Of a DNA stretch of 64,000 nt, positions 20,364 to 30,591 are shown piece after piece. Origin of the DNA: Bacteroidales bacterium (GTDB lineage: Bacteria; Bacteroidota; Bacteroidia; Bacteroidales; F082); assembly GCA_014860665.1 (NCBI GenBank), contig JACZJI010000002.1, positions 1-64,000 on the forward strand. The letters run 5' to 3'. Under the pieces are notes generated by a model. It saw only the letters and a list, made by a program, of their open reading frames with translations, ran no database searches and was not told the DNA's origin. Position 1 is the first letter of the stretch; each line of letters begins with the position of its first letter. The position numbers were made by a program, and so were the translations under genes.

Positions 20364-21929
20364 TTGGAAAGAAGATATCACATTCCTTTTTTAACCTTCC
20401 TGCTCCTTTTGGCTGGCATTTTTTCATTTAACAACGGGCACGCCCAGCAAACCACAAGGATTCAGTTGTTAAATGCTGACTCCTCCAACTATAATGCAAG
20501 ACTGGGTCAAAATGTCCAACGCTTAATAGGTCATGTCAGGCTTAAGCAGGATTCTATCCTTTTCTATTCTGACAGTGCTTATCTGAATGAACAAAAAAGA
20601 AATTTTGATGCCTTTAGTCATGTTCATATCATTGTTAACGATACTCTTGACCTTTATGGGGATAAACTCCATTATGAAGGGAAAACCAGAATAGCTGAGC
20701 TTTTTGGAAACGTAATCCTGAAGGACAAAAAAACTACTCTTTACACCGGGCATCTCATATACAACAGAAACACTCAAATTGCCAATTATGATATGGGAGG
20801 AAGAATTCTTTCCGACTCAAATGTTTTAAGAAGCAATTTGGGGTATTACAATACTACCAGCCGGATATTTTACTTCCAGAAACATGTCATTGTCAATAGC
20901 CGTGAAGACGTATTACAATCAGACACTTTGATTTACAATTCAAACAACGCCGTTGCCTATATTAAAGGACCAACAACCATTCGTGGTAAAGAGACCACTA
21001 TCCTCTGTTCTGATGGATGGTTCAACACTCAGAATCATGATTCAAAGCTGTTCAACAGACCGGTAATTCAATCTAAAAGTCAATCCATTTGTGCGGATAG
21101 TATTATTTACGGTGATAGCGCAACCCACGGACAAGCCTATGGCAATATACAAATCATAGATACTTCAAAACAAATTGTGGTCGAAGGCCAGAGAAGTGAA
21201 ATGTGGGATAAAAAAGGTTTAAGCTATGTTACTGACAGAGCAATGGCTATTAGTTATGACGAGCAAGATTCACTTTTCATGCATTCTGATACCTTGTGGA
21301 TGTTTATGAACGACAAAAAAAATGTAAAGAAAATATTAGCTTACCATCAGGTAAGGTTTTATCGCAAGGATTTACAGGGGGTTTGCGACTCATTGGCTTA
21401 TATTATGAAAGATTCCACGATGACTATGTATAAAAATCCTGTAATATGGTCCGGTGCTAACCAGCTTTCATCTGATACCATTTCCCTGGTGATCAAAAAC
21501 GGCCAAATGGACTCAATGACAATGGCACCCAATGCATTCATTATTTCAAAGGATTCTGCTCAAATGTTTAATCAGATTAAGGGGCGAACCATGATCGGAT
21601 ATTTCAGCAGGAACAGAATTTACAAAATGAGAGTAGACGGAAATGCACAATCTATTTACTGGCTGCGGAATGACAATAAGCAACTAATCGGATTCAATAA
21701 AGCAGAGGCAAGCGATATGATGATAAGAATTTCCGACAACAAAATTGTAGGGATTGACTATCTGGACAAACCAAGCGAAACTTTGTATCCACCTAGAGAT
21801 GCAACCGGAAAAACCACTTTTTTAGATGGATTTAACTGGTTAAACTATCTCAAACCTGTTTCGAAAGAAGATATCTTCGTTAAAAAGACTATAAAAACCT
21901 CAAATCAAAACACAGAGAATTTCAAATAA
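20364..21929 (+). CDS. OstA/LptA-like periplasmic protein (TTG start)
   Basis: Signal peptide and repeated OstA-type strands such as GDKLHYEGKTRIAELFGNVILKDKKTTLYTGHLIYN. Confidence 0.8.
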   Translation: MERRYHIPFLTFLLLLAGIFSFNNGHAQQTTRIQLLNADSSNYNARLGQNVQRLIGHVRLKQDSILFYSDSAYLNEQKRNFDAFSHVHIIVNDTLDLYGDKLHYEGKTRIAELFGNVILKDKKTTLYTGHLIYNRNTQIANYDMGGRILSDSNVLRSNLGYYNTTSRIFYFQKHVIVNSREDVLQSDTLIYNSNNAVAYIKGPTTIRGKETTILCSDGWFNTQNHDSKLFNRPVIQSKSQSICADSIIYGDSATHGQAYGNIQIIDTSKQIVVEGQRSEMWDKKGLSYVTDRAMAISYDEQDSLFMHSDTLWMFMNDKKNVKKILAYHQVRFYRKDLQGVCDSLAYIMKDSTMTMYKNPVIWSGANQLSSDTISLVIKNGQMDSMTMAPNAFIISKDSAQMFNQIKGRTMIGYFSRNRIYKMRVDGNAQSIYWLRNDNKQLIGFNKAEASDMMIRISDNKIVGIDYLDKPSETLYPPRDATGKTTFLDGFNWLNYLKPVSKEDIFVKKTIKTSNQNTENFK

Positions 21930-22852
21930 CGGTGCGGATTTTCTCGAATATCCTTTAGCAATTTATCTAATTGAAGGATTGCTTTGTTCACCTGTAAATA
22001 CAAACTGTCATTATTCATAATAGCGCCTGCTGTGCCTTGGCCCGCGTTAATCTTCTTAATCATCTTCTGAAGCTCATCAAGAGTTCTGTTTGCATTGGCA
22101 ACAGTTTCCTTAAGATTAGCTCTGGACAGTGAATCACTGACAGTTTTCAGGTTTTTCACAATATCTCCAATATTCTGACGATTGTCAGAAAGTGTAACAG
22201 ATAAAGAATCGACATTTGAAATAATGTGACTAATCTTTACCTCATTGGTTTTCACCATTTCATTCAGATTTGCAGTAGTAGCATTCAGATTGTGGAAAGT
22301 ACTTTGCAAGTCCTGCATGGAAGCTTTTAAAGAATTATTCCCTTTTCTGCCAAAAGCATCATTAATAGCGCTAATCAAACTGTCTGCATTAGTCAAAATC
22401 TGTTCCGCCCTGGCTTTTATTGGCGCCAGGGCCGCGTTCACCTGTTCTTTCAAATCCACTTCCACACTCCCTTCCAGAGTGTCATTGTTTTGAACCATTT
22501 TTTTTGATTTTCCCAAAACCAGTTCAACAGACTTATCTCCCAGCAAAGTGGCATTGATAATTCTTGCTTTAGTATCTACGGGAATCGGAAAAGGTTTATT
22601 AATGAGCAGTGAAACCATGATGTCACCAGAATAATCAGGGGCAAACCTTACACTGCTAACCTGCCCAATTTGCATTCCGTTCAACAAAATGGGATTGGCA
22701 GTAACCAGTCCACTGACATTATGATAACGAACATGTAATACCGTTTGTTCCCTGAAAAGGTCTTTACCTTTCAGGAAATTATATCCCCATATGAAGATTA
22801 TGATGGCAACTATGAATGTTGCTCCAATATATATAGTAGTGGATTTTTTCAC
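21905..22852 (-). CDS. MlaD/MCE family lipid transport protein
   Basis: N-terminal TM; VRYHNVSGLVTANPILLNGMQIGQVSSVRF MCE domain; C-terminal helical region. Confidence 0.88.
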   Translation of the reverse strand: MKKSTTIYIGATFIVAIIIFIWGYNFLKGKDLFREQTVLHVRYHNVSGLVTANPILLNGMQIGQVSSVRFAPDYSGDIMVSLLINKPFPIPVDTKARIINATLLGDKSVELVLGKSKKMVQNNDTLEGSVEVDLKEQVNAALAPIKARAEQILTNADSLISAINDAFGRKGNNSLKASMQDLQSTFHNLNATTANLNEMVKTNEVKISHIISNVDSLSVTLSDNRQNIGDIVKNLKTVSDSLSRANLKETVANANRTLDELQKMIKKINAGQGTAGAIMNNDSLYLQVNKAILQLDKLLKDIRENPHRYLKFSVF

Positions 22853-23054
22853 CTTCTAGAATTTAACCTCAAAGTTAAAAGCAAAAGTACAAAAAATAAA
22901 GAAAGTTGTTCAAGAAACTATTATGTTTCCGGCATTTGCCATATTGGGGTAACTACACTGATATAATCTTATAGTATCCTTATTTATAAAATATTACAAA
23001 CGATACTATTAACAGATTTGAAGTCAACATTAAGATATTAATGTTTTGAGAAAG

Positions 23055-24236
23055 CTATTTCTGATGCAAAGTTTCATTTAGTTTCTTTGCTTTTACGGTA
23101 CTAATCCTTTCACCATTATAAAAAGCTACCACAAAAGCCCCTTTATATCCGTTTTTTCTAAGGTAACGCTGAAGAGCGTCCGCTTCCCCTAAATCTTTAA
23201 AATGTCCGGAAGTATATCGATAAATACCTTTGTGAGAATAAAAACTGACCGCTTTTACTTTTGAGAAATGTTTTTCCGGATCATTATATTTATGAGAACT
23301 GGAAATAAACTGAACTCTGTATTCAACACTTTTCTGTGTAACATGTTTTGATGTGTCTGTCATAGGGGGTGATGCAGGTACCGAAGCAGTTTTTGTCACA
23401 ACAGCATTTTCTTTTTCAAAGTTCTCCTTATACTTTTTGAATGCAAGATAAAGCCCGTAAGCCAGTTTCGATTGTCCTTTTTTTGAAATCAGATACGCTT
23501 CATCCTTTGGATTACTCAAAAAGCCCAACTCGACCAAAACGCTGGGCATGGTTGTCTGCCACAGGACCAAAAATCCCGCCTGATAAACACCACGTGGGTC
23601 CATTCCCGCCTCTGCTCTTAATTCCTGTTCAACATCATGTGCAAATTGAAGGCTCTGTTTTAAATATGCATTTTGAAACAGAGAAAGATTAATATACGAT
23701 TGTGGAGAATTTAAATCGAATCCATCATATTTCTTGCTTCTGTTATCTTCGTACAAAATGGCCTTATTTTCTTTTTCTGCCACATCCATATTTTCCTTTG
23801 TTTTGCTAAGACCCATCACGTAAGTTTCAGCCCCGTATGGAGTATGGCTCGGATTTGAATTACAATGTATAGAAACAAAAAGATCTGCATGATTTTCGCT
23901 GGCAATTTTGGCTCGTTCAAACAGAGGAATAAAAGTATCAGTAGTCCTTGTGAAAACCACTTTCACTCCTTTCATATGTTCCCGGATATCCTGACCAAAT
24001 TTTAACGCGACTGCAAGTGTAATGTCCTTTTCTCTAGAATGTTTACCTGAAGCGCCCGGATCTTTACCTCCATGACCAGGATCAATCACAATCGTTTTGA
24101 TTTTGGTTCCATTTTGGCCCAAAACTTGCAGCGGAAAAGAGAAAAATAAATAAATAACAATACTTAATAAAAGCCCGCGTTTATAAAACCCTAATTTAAA
24201 TATTGAACCTATATTTGCAAACATTAGCATCAGCAC
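23055..24236 (-). CDS. N-acetylmuramoyl-L-alanine amidase with SPOR-like C-terminus
   Basis: IVIDPGHGGKDPGA, FVSIHCNSNPS, VLVELGFLSNP (Amidase_3); C-terminal YRVQFISSS...GIYRYTSGHF. True start is likely MFANIG near 24224. Confidence 0.92.
   Translation of the reverse strand: MLMLMFANIGSIFKLGFYKRGLLLSIVIYLFFSFPLQVLGQNGTKIKTIVIDPGHGGKDPGASGKHSREKDITLAVALKFGQDIREHMKGVKVVFTRTTDTFIPLFERAKIASENHADLFVSIHCNSNPSHTPYGAETYVMGLSKTKENMDVAEKENKAILYEDNRSKKYDGFDLNSPQSYINLSLFQNAYLKQSLQFAHDVEQELRAEAGMDPRGVYQAGFLVLWQTTMPSVLVELGFLSNPKDEAYLISKKGQSKLAYGLYLAFKKYKENFEKENAVVTKTASVPASPPMTDTSKHVTQKSVEYRVQFISSSHKYNDPEKHFSKVKAVSFYSHKGIYRYTSGHFKDLGEADALQRYLRKNGYKGAFVVAFYNGERISTVKAKKLNETLHQK
24210..24217 (+). promoter_or_regulatory. 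Candidate -7 element TATATTTG for the LptD-like gene
   Basis: TAnnTTTG match, 51 nt upstream of the TTG start at 24268. Confidence 0.45.
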
Positions 24237-24267
24237 TCAGATTATTAACAAAAGTAATAGAAAGAAT

Positions 24268-26997
24268 TTGTTCAAACGAGGTCATTACGGTAAATTATTA
24301 ACATCGCTTTGGTTATTTTTTTTGGTCATTTTCTTTTTAAATGATGCAACAGCACTGACTTTTCCATATAATGGACCCCGATTTTCTATTTTTTCTAAAG
24401 TAGACACTCTTATAAAAAAAGATAATCCAACGCCTGCTGATACCCTGGCAAAATCAGATACACTGAAATCCCGAACGACTGTTAAAGATTCAACAGGACA
24501 AGCTTTAAAACTGGAATATGACCTCGTCAGGCATGCTGATGACTCCATTGTACAGGATTTAAAGAATAAGAAGGTATATCTATACGGAAACGCTGAAATT
24601 ACTTACGGCGACATTGATTTAAAAGCAGCTTACATTGAAGTTGATTTTAATAACAATACTGTTTTTGCCAAGGGAATGCCAGATTCCACAGGGAAAGTCA
24701 AAGGGGTACCCGAGTTTAAACAGGGAGCAGAGGTTTTCGATGCACAAACTATCAAATATGATTTTGTAACCAAAAAAGGAATTATCCATGATGTTACTAC
24801 AAAGCAAAGCGAAGGGTTTCTTCATGGAAAAATGGTAAAGCGGATGCCGGACAATAGCATTAATGTGAAAAACGGTGAGTTTACCACCTGCGATCTTCCT
24901 GATCCTCATTATGCATTTAAATTTTACAAAGCAAGGGTCATTCCAGGTAAACTTATTATAACCGGACCTGTCTACATGGAGGTGGAAGGGATTCCTCTTC
25001 CGATTGCCTTACCTTTCGGCATTTTTCCCAACAATCCAAAACGCACCTCCGGTTTGATTCTTCCTTCGTACGGAGAATCAACAAGCCAGGGATTTTATTT
25101 AATGGGAGGCGGATATTTTTGGAACATCAACGATAAAATGACATTGAAAATAACCGGAAATATCTATACCGGAGGAAGCTGGGCTATTTCACCTATATTC
25201 ACCTACAAGAACAGATACAAATACAGTGGTAATTTCTCCTTGGGGCTGGCACAAAATATCATCAGCACAAAAGGTTCACCGGATTACCAGAACTCGCACG
25301 ACTATCATATTCAGTGGTCACACAGACAGGACCCTAAGGCACGACCTAATAGTACATTCTCAGCCAGCGTAAATATTTACAGTAGTAATTATGTAAAATA
25401 CACTGCGGTAAATGCAGACACTTATCTTTCAAACACTTTTTCATCAAGTATTTCTTACCAAAGAAACTGGGGAAATAATGTTCAGTTAACTGCTGCATCT
25501 ACTTATACCCAGAATACCCAGTCACACTCGGTTCAACTGGCTCTGCCTAATATTAATTTGAACGTTAATACATTTTATCCATTCCAAAAGCAAAACAGTA
25601 TTAAAAAAGGATTTCTGGATGGATTAAGTGTATCATATAATATGCAGTTAGAAAATACTATCAATTCGACCGATTCAACACTTTTCACTAGCCAGTCGCT
25701 ACAGAAGATGCAAAATGGAATCATGCAGCAAATTCCTATCTCTCTGCCATTAAAAGTACTCAAATACTTTACGTTAAGCAATTCCATTAATATTAATGAC
25801 AGAATATATACAAGCTCCATAAGAAGAAGATGGGTTAATGACACAACAAGCAACCCAAGAGGTTTACCGGGGCAAGTGGTTACAGATACTATTCCAGGAT
25901 TTAACAACGAAATGGATTTTACTCTGAGCAGCTCACTTTCTACAAAGATTTACGGAATGGTAAAATTCAAGAAGGGGCCTATCCGCGCAATCAGGCACGT
26001 AATAACTCCTTCTGTCGGATTTTCTTATATTCCTGATTTTTCAACCAGTTTCTGGGGATATGCCGGCCATTATACCGATTATTCCGATACCACAAACTAT
26101 CCCCACGGACGATATGTAACATATTCCAGATATGAAAGCTACCTTTTTGGTGCCCCCGGCTTGAGGAAACAGGGGAATATAACATTTGCTATTTCAAACA
26201 ACCTTGAAATAAAAGTTCCGTCTAAAAAAGATACCATAACCGGATTAAAGAAAATTCCACTTATAGAAAATTTCACCATTTCAGGAAGTTATAATCTTGC
26301 TGCCGATTCGGTCCGCATGTCGAATATAAGCCTTTCGGGAAGGACAACTTTATGGAAAGGGCTTACAATTCAGTACAATGGAGTGCTCGATCCCTATGCC
26401 ACAGATTCTTTAGGTCGTGATATTAATAAAACCTATTGGCAGACAAACCACCGGCTTTTCCGGTGGAAAAATTCTGCCTGGAACCTGAGTTTTAATTACC
26501 AGCTTAGCCAGGACAGCTTTCATAAAGGCAAAAAAAAGTCACAGCCCACGCAGACTCCTAATGCCGACTCTACCGATATAGCAGGCCTTCCGGGGCAAAA
26601 TCCTATGGGAATACAAGTCCCCGGGGCACAGCAATTAGACTGGAAAGTACCCTGGTCATTGAATCTGAATTATCAATTTACATATTCCAACATAAAAAAT
26701 TTTGAACAAGGTCTCTGGGCAACCAATAAAACTTTGATTCAAACGTTAGGTTTTAACGGTCAGGTAAGTTTGACACCTAACTGGAAGTTCTCTTTTAATT
26801 CAGGATGGGATTTTACGAATCACCAGCTTTCATTTACCTCTGTAAATATTTACAGAAATTTGCACTGCTGGGAAATGAGCTTTTCATGGATACCCATTGG
26901 ACCAAGAAAAAGTTGGAATTTTACCCTCCAGATTAAAGCCGGAATGCTAAAAGATTTCAAGTTGACAAAGCAAAAGAGCTTCCTTGAAAGTTATTAG
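24268..26997 (+). CDS. LptD-like LPS-assembly outer membrane protein
   Basis: OstA-type N-terminus (NKKVYLYGNAEITYGDIDLKAAYIEVDF), PFGIFPNNPKRTSGLILPSYGES motif, long C-terminal barrel. Confidence 0.88.
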   Translation: MFKRGHYGKLLTSLWLFFLVIFFLNDATALTFPYNGPRFSIFSKVDTLIKKDNPTPADTLAKSDTLKSRTTVKDSTGQALKLEYDLVRHADDSIVQDLKNKKVYLYGNAEITYGDIDLKAAYIEVDFNNNTVFAKGMPDSTGKVKGVPEFKQGAEVFDAQTIKYDFVTKKGIIHDVTTKQSEGFLHGKMVKRMPDNSINVKNGEFTTCDLPDPHYAFKFYKARVIPGKLIITGPVYMEVEGIPLPIALPFGIFPNNPKRTSGLILPSYGESTSQGFYLMGGGYFWNINDKMTLKITGNIYTGGSWAISPIFTYKNRYKYSGNFSLGLAQNIISTKGSPDYQNSHDYHIQWSHRQDPKARPNSTFSASVNIYSSNYVKYTAVNADTYLSNTFSSSISYQRNWGNNVQLTAASTYTQNTQSHSVQLALPNINLNVNTFYPFQKQNSIKKGFLDGLSVSYNMQLENTINSTDSTLFTSQSLQKMQNGIMQQIPISLPLKVLKYFTLSNSININDRIYTSSIRRRWVNDTTSNPRGLPGQVVTDTIPGFNNEMDFTLSSSLSTKIYGMVKFKKGPIRAIRHVITPSVGFSYIPDFSTSFWGYAGHYTDYSDTTNYPHGRYVTYSRYESYLFGAPGLRKQGNITFAISNNLEIKVPSKKDTITGLKKIPLIENFTISGSYNLAADSVRMSNISLSGRTTLWKGLTIQYNGVLDPYATDSLGRDINKTYWQTNHRLFRWKNSAWNLSFNYQLSQDSFHKGKKKSQPTQTPNADSTDIAGLPGQNPMGIQVPGAQQLDWKVPWSLNLNYQFTYSNIKNFEQGLWATNKTLIQTLGFNGQVSLTPNWKFSFNSGWDFTNHQLSFTSVNIYRNLHCWEMSFSWIPIGPRKSWNFTLQIKAGMLKDFKLTKQKSFLESY

Positions 26998-27103
26998 CCC
27001 GGAGAGTTAACAAGAGATCAGTATTGAAGCGTTTCAAAAAAATCAAGTCCTTTGAAACACTTATATTTTTTATATTTTAGCATACCCTAAACGCAAAAAC
27101 GAA

Positions 27104-28066
27104 TTGAAGCAACTGAACTGGATAAAATATTTGATATTGTTGATAGGATTGTTTTTAAGCTTCGCGGTTTTTGGCCAGCAAGCACCTGTTTTTACACAAT
27201 ACAGTTCGTCGTATATGCTTGTTAATGCCGGATATGCCGGGCTGGGAAAGGGAATTTGTGCCACTGGAATTGCAAGACAACAATGGGTTGGATTTAAAGA
27301 TGCCAATGGGAACAGTGTAGCACCTAAAGATTTTCTTATTAGTGTGGATGCTCCGGTTCAAATTCTGGGCGGGGGAATCGGAATGTCTATTCTGCAGGAT
27401 CAGATTGGCTTTGAGAATAATATAGCGCTTCAGATTGCATATAGTTATCATATGAATATTAATGCAGGAATTATCGGATTTGGTGCTGGTGTTAACTTCA
27501 CAAATCGCACCATTGATTTTACTAAATTTAATCCTGTTCAATCCAATGACCCTGCTCTCTTAAACACAAAACAGGGCGACATGCTTACAGACGCTAATTT
27601 CGGACTCTTTTTTAAAGGCAATAATAATTTATACATTGGTGTTTCAGCCACTAATATTTTCGAAAACAAAGGTAAAAACTTAAGCACTTCTGGTTCTGCT
27701 ATTTATTACAGGACAGACAGGACTATTTACTTATCTACAGGATACTCATTTTCTTTGCCAAATCATCCCAAATATAACATTGCTCCATCACTGCTAGTAC
27801 AAACAGATTTGGCGTCAACACAATATAACATCTCAACTGTCGTTACTTACAATAACAAGTTTTGGGGGGGAATGAATTACCGATTCCAGGAATCGGTGGG
27901 TTTTTTGGTAGGAGTTCTTATTGACGGAGTACGTGTCGGGTATTCATATGATCTTCCAACATTACCCGTTGGACTTGCAGGAAGTCATGAGATTACAGTA
28001 AGTTACTGTTTTAAAATAAAGACTGAAAAAACAAAAACCAGTTATAAAAATACCCGTTATTTGTAG
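27104..28066 (+). CDS. porP: PorP/SprF family T9SS membrane protein
   Basis: FGQQAPVFTQY...NAGYAG... typical PorP/SprF N-terminus; immediately upstream of gldK. Confidence 0.9.
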   Translation: MKQLNWIKYLILLIGLFLSFAVFGQQAPVFTQYSSSYMLVNAGYAGLGKGICATGIARQQWVGFKDANGNSVAPKDFLISVDAPVQILGGGIGMSILQDQIGFENNIALQIAYSYHMNINAGIIGFGAGVNFTNRTIDFTKFNPVQSNDPALLNTKQGDMLTDANFGLFFKGNNNLYIGVSATNIFENKGKNLSTSGSAIYYRTDRTIYLSTGYSFSLPNHPKYNIAPSLLVQTDLASTQYNISTVVTYNNKFWGGMNYRFQESVGFLVGVLIDGVRVGYSYDLPTLPVGLAGSHEITVSYCFKIKTEKTKTSYKNTRYL

Positions 28067-28119
28067 CGGGAAAATAAACTGAAAAGGAATTATTTGCTAA
28101 AAGAATTAAAATAGAACAA

Positions 28120-29493
28120 ATGAAATTAAGAGGATTGTTATACTTGCTTGCCGTTGTTTTGCTGGCGAGCTGTAGCAATACGGGAACGGGGGAACTGGTG
28201 GGGACCAGGAAGAATTCCAGACCTTTTTATCAGCCCGACCCCTATGGAATGGTGTTCATTCCTCAAGGTAGCTTTACCATGGGAGCCGGAGCAGAAGATA
28301 TTACAGACGGACATTTGATTCAACCCAAAACCGTGTCGGTATCTGCATTTTATATGGACCAGACGGAAATCACCAACGACGAATACAGGCAGTTTGTGGA
28401 TTGGGTTCGTGACTCAATTGCACGCACTATTCTAGGACAGGTATCACCGGCAAAATATTTAATCGAGCAAAACAAAAAAACCGGGGAAACTTATGATCCT
28501 CCTTTGTTGAACTGGAGAACAAAAATCGATTGGAACAGTAAGGATCAGAATGTACGGGAAGCTCTGAATCAAATGTATCTCCCTGAAAAGGAAAGATATT
28601 TCCGCCATAAGGAAATTGATACACGCAAACTGATGTATACTTATTACTGGGTTGATCTTCATGCTGCTGCCAGAAAAGATTTCAGCCAGCCCGGAGATCC
28701 TAAGTACGCCAGTTTTGCCAACCGTCCGCAAGGCTTTCGCGACCGCTCTGTATTTGTACACAACAACACTATTAATGTCTATCCAGATACACTTTGCTGG
28801 ATTGCCGATTATCCTTACTCTTTCAACGATCCGATGACTGAAAATTATTTCTGGCATCCGGCTTATGATCATTATCCGGTAGTAGGTGTAGACTGGGAAC
28901 AGGCAAGAGCTTTCTGCGTTTGGAGAACTCAAATTTTAAATAACGCAATGAGTTCAAAGAAAGGTGGAGTAGCATTGTCTGAATTTCGTTTACCTACCGA
29001 AGCAGAATGGGAATGGGCAGCAAGAGGTGGCAACCAGCTAAGTCCATATCCTTGGGGAGGGCCTTATACGCGTAATGCAAAAGGATGTTTCCTTGCCAAC
29101 TTCAAACCCTTACGTGGAAATTATGTTGCAGACGGCGGCTTAAGAACCGTAATTGTTGCACACTATCCGCCGAATGGATTCGACTTGTATGATATGGCAG
29201 GAAACGTAGCCGAATGGACCAGCAGCGCCTACGATCCTTCTTCATACAATGTAACATGGGACATGGACCCCAATTATACGTACAATGCTAAACAGAGCGA
29301 TCCTCCTGTGATGAAAAGAAAAGTAATCCGCGGAGGTTCATGGAAAGACATTGCTTACTATTTGCGGGTCACCACCAGAACATGGGAATATCAGGATACC
29401 GCTAAATCTTATATCGGATTCCGTTGTATCCAACCCTATCTGGGCAGAGATAAAGGAGATAATCCCAATAGGGCTTCCAGGGTTTATCGATAA
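28120..29493 (+). CDS. gldK: Gliding motility/T9SS lipoprotein GldK (SUMF1/FGE domain)
   Basis: Lipobox LLASCS; MVFIPQGSFTMGA...FRLPTEAEWEWAARGG...; gldKLMN order. Confidence 0.95.
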   Translation: MKLRGLLYLLAVVLLASCSNTGTGELVGTRKNSRPFYQPDPYGMVFIPQGSFTMGAGAEDITDGHLIQPKTVSVSAFYMDQTEITNDEYRQFVDWVRDSIARTILGQVSPAKYLIEQNKKTGETYDPPLLNWRTKIDWNSKDQNVREALNQMYLPEKERYFRHKEIDTRKLMYTYYWVDLHAAARKDFSQPGDPKYASFANRPQGFRDRSVFVHNNTINVYPDTLCWIADYPYSFNDPMTENYFWHPAYDHYPVVGVDWEQARAFCVWRTQILNNAMSSKKGGVALSEFRLPTEAEWEWAARGGNQLSPYPWGGPYTRNAKGCFLANFKPLRGNYVADGGLRTVIVAHYPPNGFDLYDMAGNVAEWTSSAYDPSSYNVTWDMDPNYTYNAKQSDPPVMKRKVIRGGSWKDIAYYLRVTTRTWEYQDTAKSYIGFRCIQPYLGRDKGDNPNRASRVYR

Positions 29494-29542
29494 AATTTGA
29501 ATCAGATATCATTAATTAACAAATATCCAAAAAGATAATAAC

Positions 29543-30550
29543 ATGGCATTTTTAGATTTTACACGAACAAGAAATTACAGAAATGTAATGGCAAAAGTTT
29601 ACGGAATAGGGGCTTCCGTTGTGCTTATTGGTGCGTTGTTTAAAATAAATCACTATCCGGGTGCAGATATTGCCTTGATTGTGGGGTTAGGGACAGAAGC
29701 AATCGTATTTTTCCTCTCTTCCTTTGAACCGCCACACGTAGATCCCGACTGGAGCCTTGTATATCCGGAACTCTCCGGAATGTATCACACTGTTGAAGGA
29801 GATAATGGATCTTTAAACAACAGCCAAAAAACTTCGACCCAGAAGCTGGACGAAATGTTTAAAAGTGCAAATATTGAACAGGATACAATAAACCGGTTAG
29901 GAGCAGGATTGGAAAAACTTTCCGACACAACATCAAAAATTTCTGATATGGCAGACGCTTCTGCTGCCTCCCAGGAATTCACAACTAAATTAAAAACAGC
30001 AGCTGAATCCGCAGGAAGTTTTGGCAACGCTATTGAAAGCAACGTGCAGGCTGCCGGTAACTATTCACAGAAGATGAATTCTGTAAACCAAAGCGCTAAC
30101 GTCCTCAGCAATGCTTATGTGCAGGCTGCCGATGCTATTAAATCCAACATGGATTCAACAGAAGAATTTGCAGGATCAGTAAAACAAGCTACACAATCTG
30201 CTCAGATCATGGCAGACAGCTATAAAAAATCATCAGAAATTCTTACAAAATCTGTTGAAGCACTTGACTTCACAGCTATTGAAGGAGATGCTTATAATGC
30301 CCAACTGAGAAAGATTGCAGAAAATCTGGCAGCGCTTAATGCAATTTATGAAATTCAATTAAAAGATACCAACGAGGCTGTGGAAAGTTCATCTAAAATG
30401 AAGAACACATTGAACCATCTTTATGAAAGTCTGGACAAATCAGCACAGTTCAACGCAGATTTCGCTCTGCAATTGGAAACATTAACCAAACGAATGAGCA
30501 CCCTCAATAAGGTATACGGAAATATGTTGACTGCAATGAACGTTCAGTAA
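29543..30550 (+). CDS. gldL: T9SS inner-membrane motor protein GldL
   Basis: Two N-terminal TMs with KVYGIGASVVLIGALFKINHYPGAD...GLGTEAIVFFLSSFEPP. Confidence 0.95.
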   Translation: MAFLDFTRTRNYRNVMAKVYGIGASVVLIGALFKINHYPGADIALIVGLGTEAIVFFLSSFEPPHVDPDWSLVYPELSGMYHTVEGDNGSLNNSQKTSTQKLDEMFKSANIEQDTINRLGAGLEKLSDTTSKISDMADASAASQEFTTKLKTAAESAGSFGNAIESNVQAAGNYSQKMNSVNQSANVLSNAYVQAADAIKSNMDSTEEFAGSVKQATQSAQIMADSYKKSSEILTKSVEALDFTAIEGDAYNAQLRKIAENLAALNAIYEIQLKDTNEAVESSSKMKNTLNHLYESLDKSAQFNADFALQLETLTKRMSTLNKVYGNMLTAMNVQ

Positions 30551-30591
30551 TATTTCCATTAAATAATTGAACCCAAAAAAGGAAAGAGTAA

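Noticed and set aside
27031-27058. GTTTCAAA...TTTGAAAC inverted repeat between the LptD-like gene and porP
   Set aside because: Only 8 bp with a 12-nt loop and no T-tract; too weak to call as a terminator or operator.
28427-28932. Minus-strand ORFs inside gldK
   Set aside because: Antisense shadow ORFs of a clear SUMF1-domain gene.
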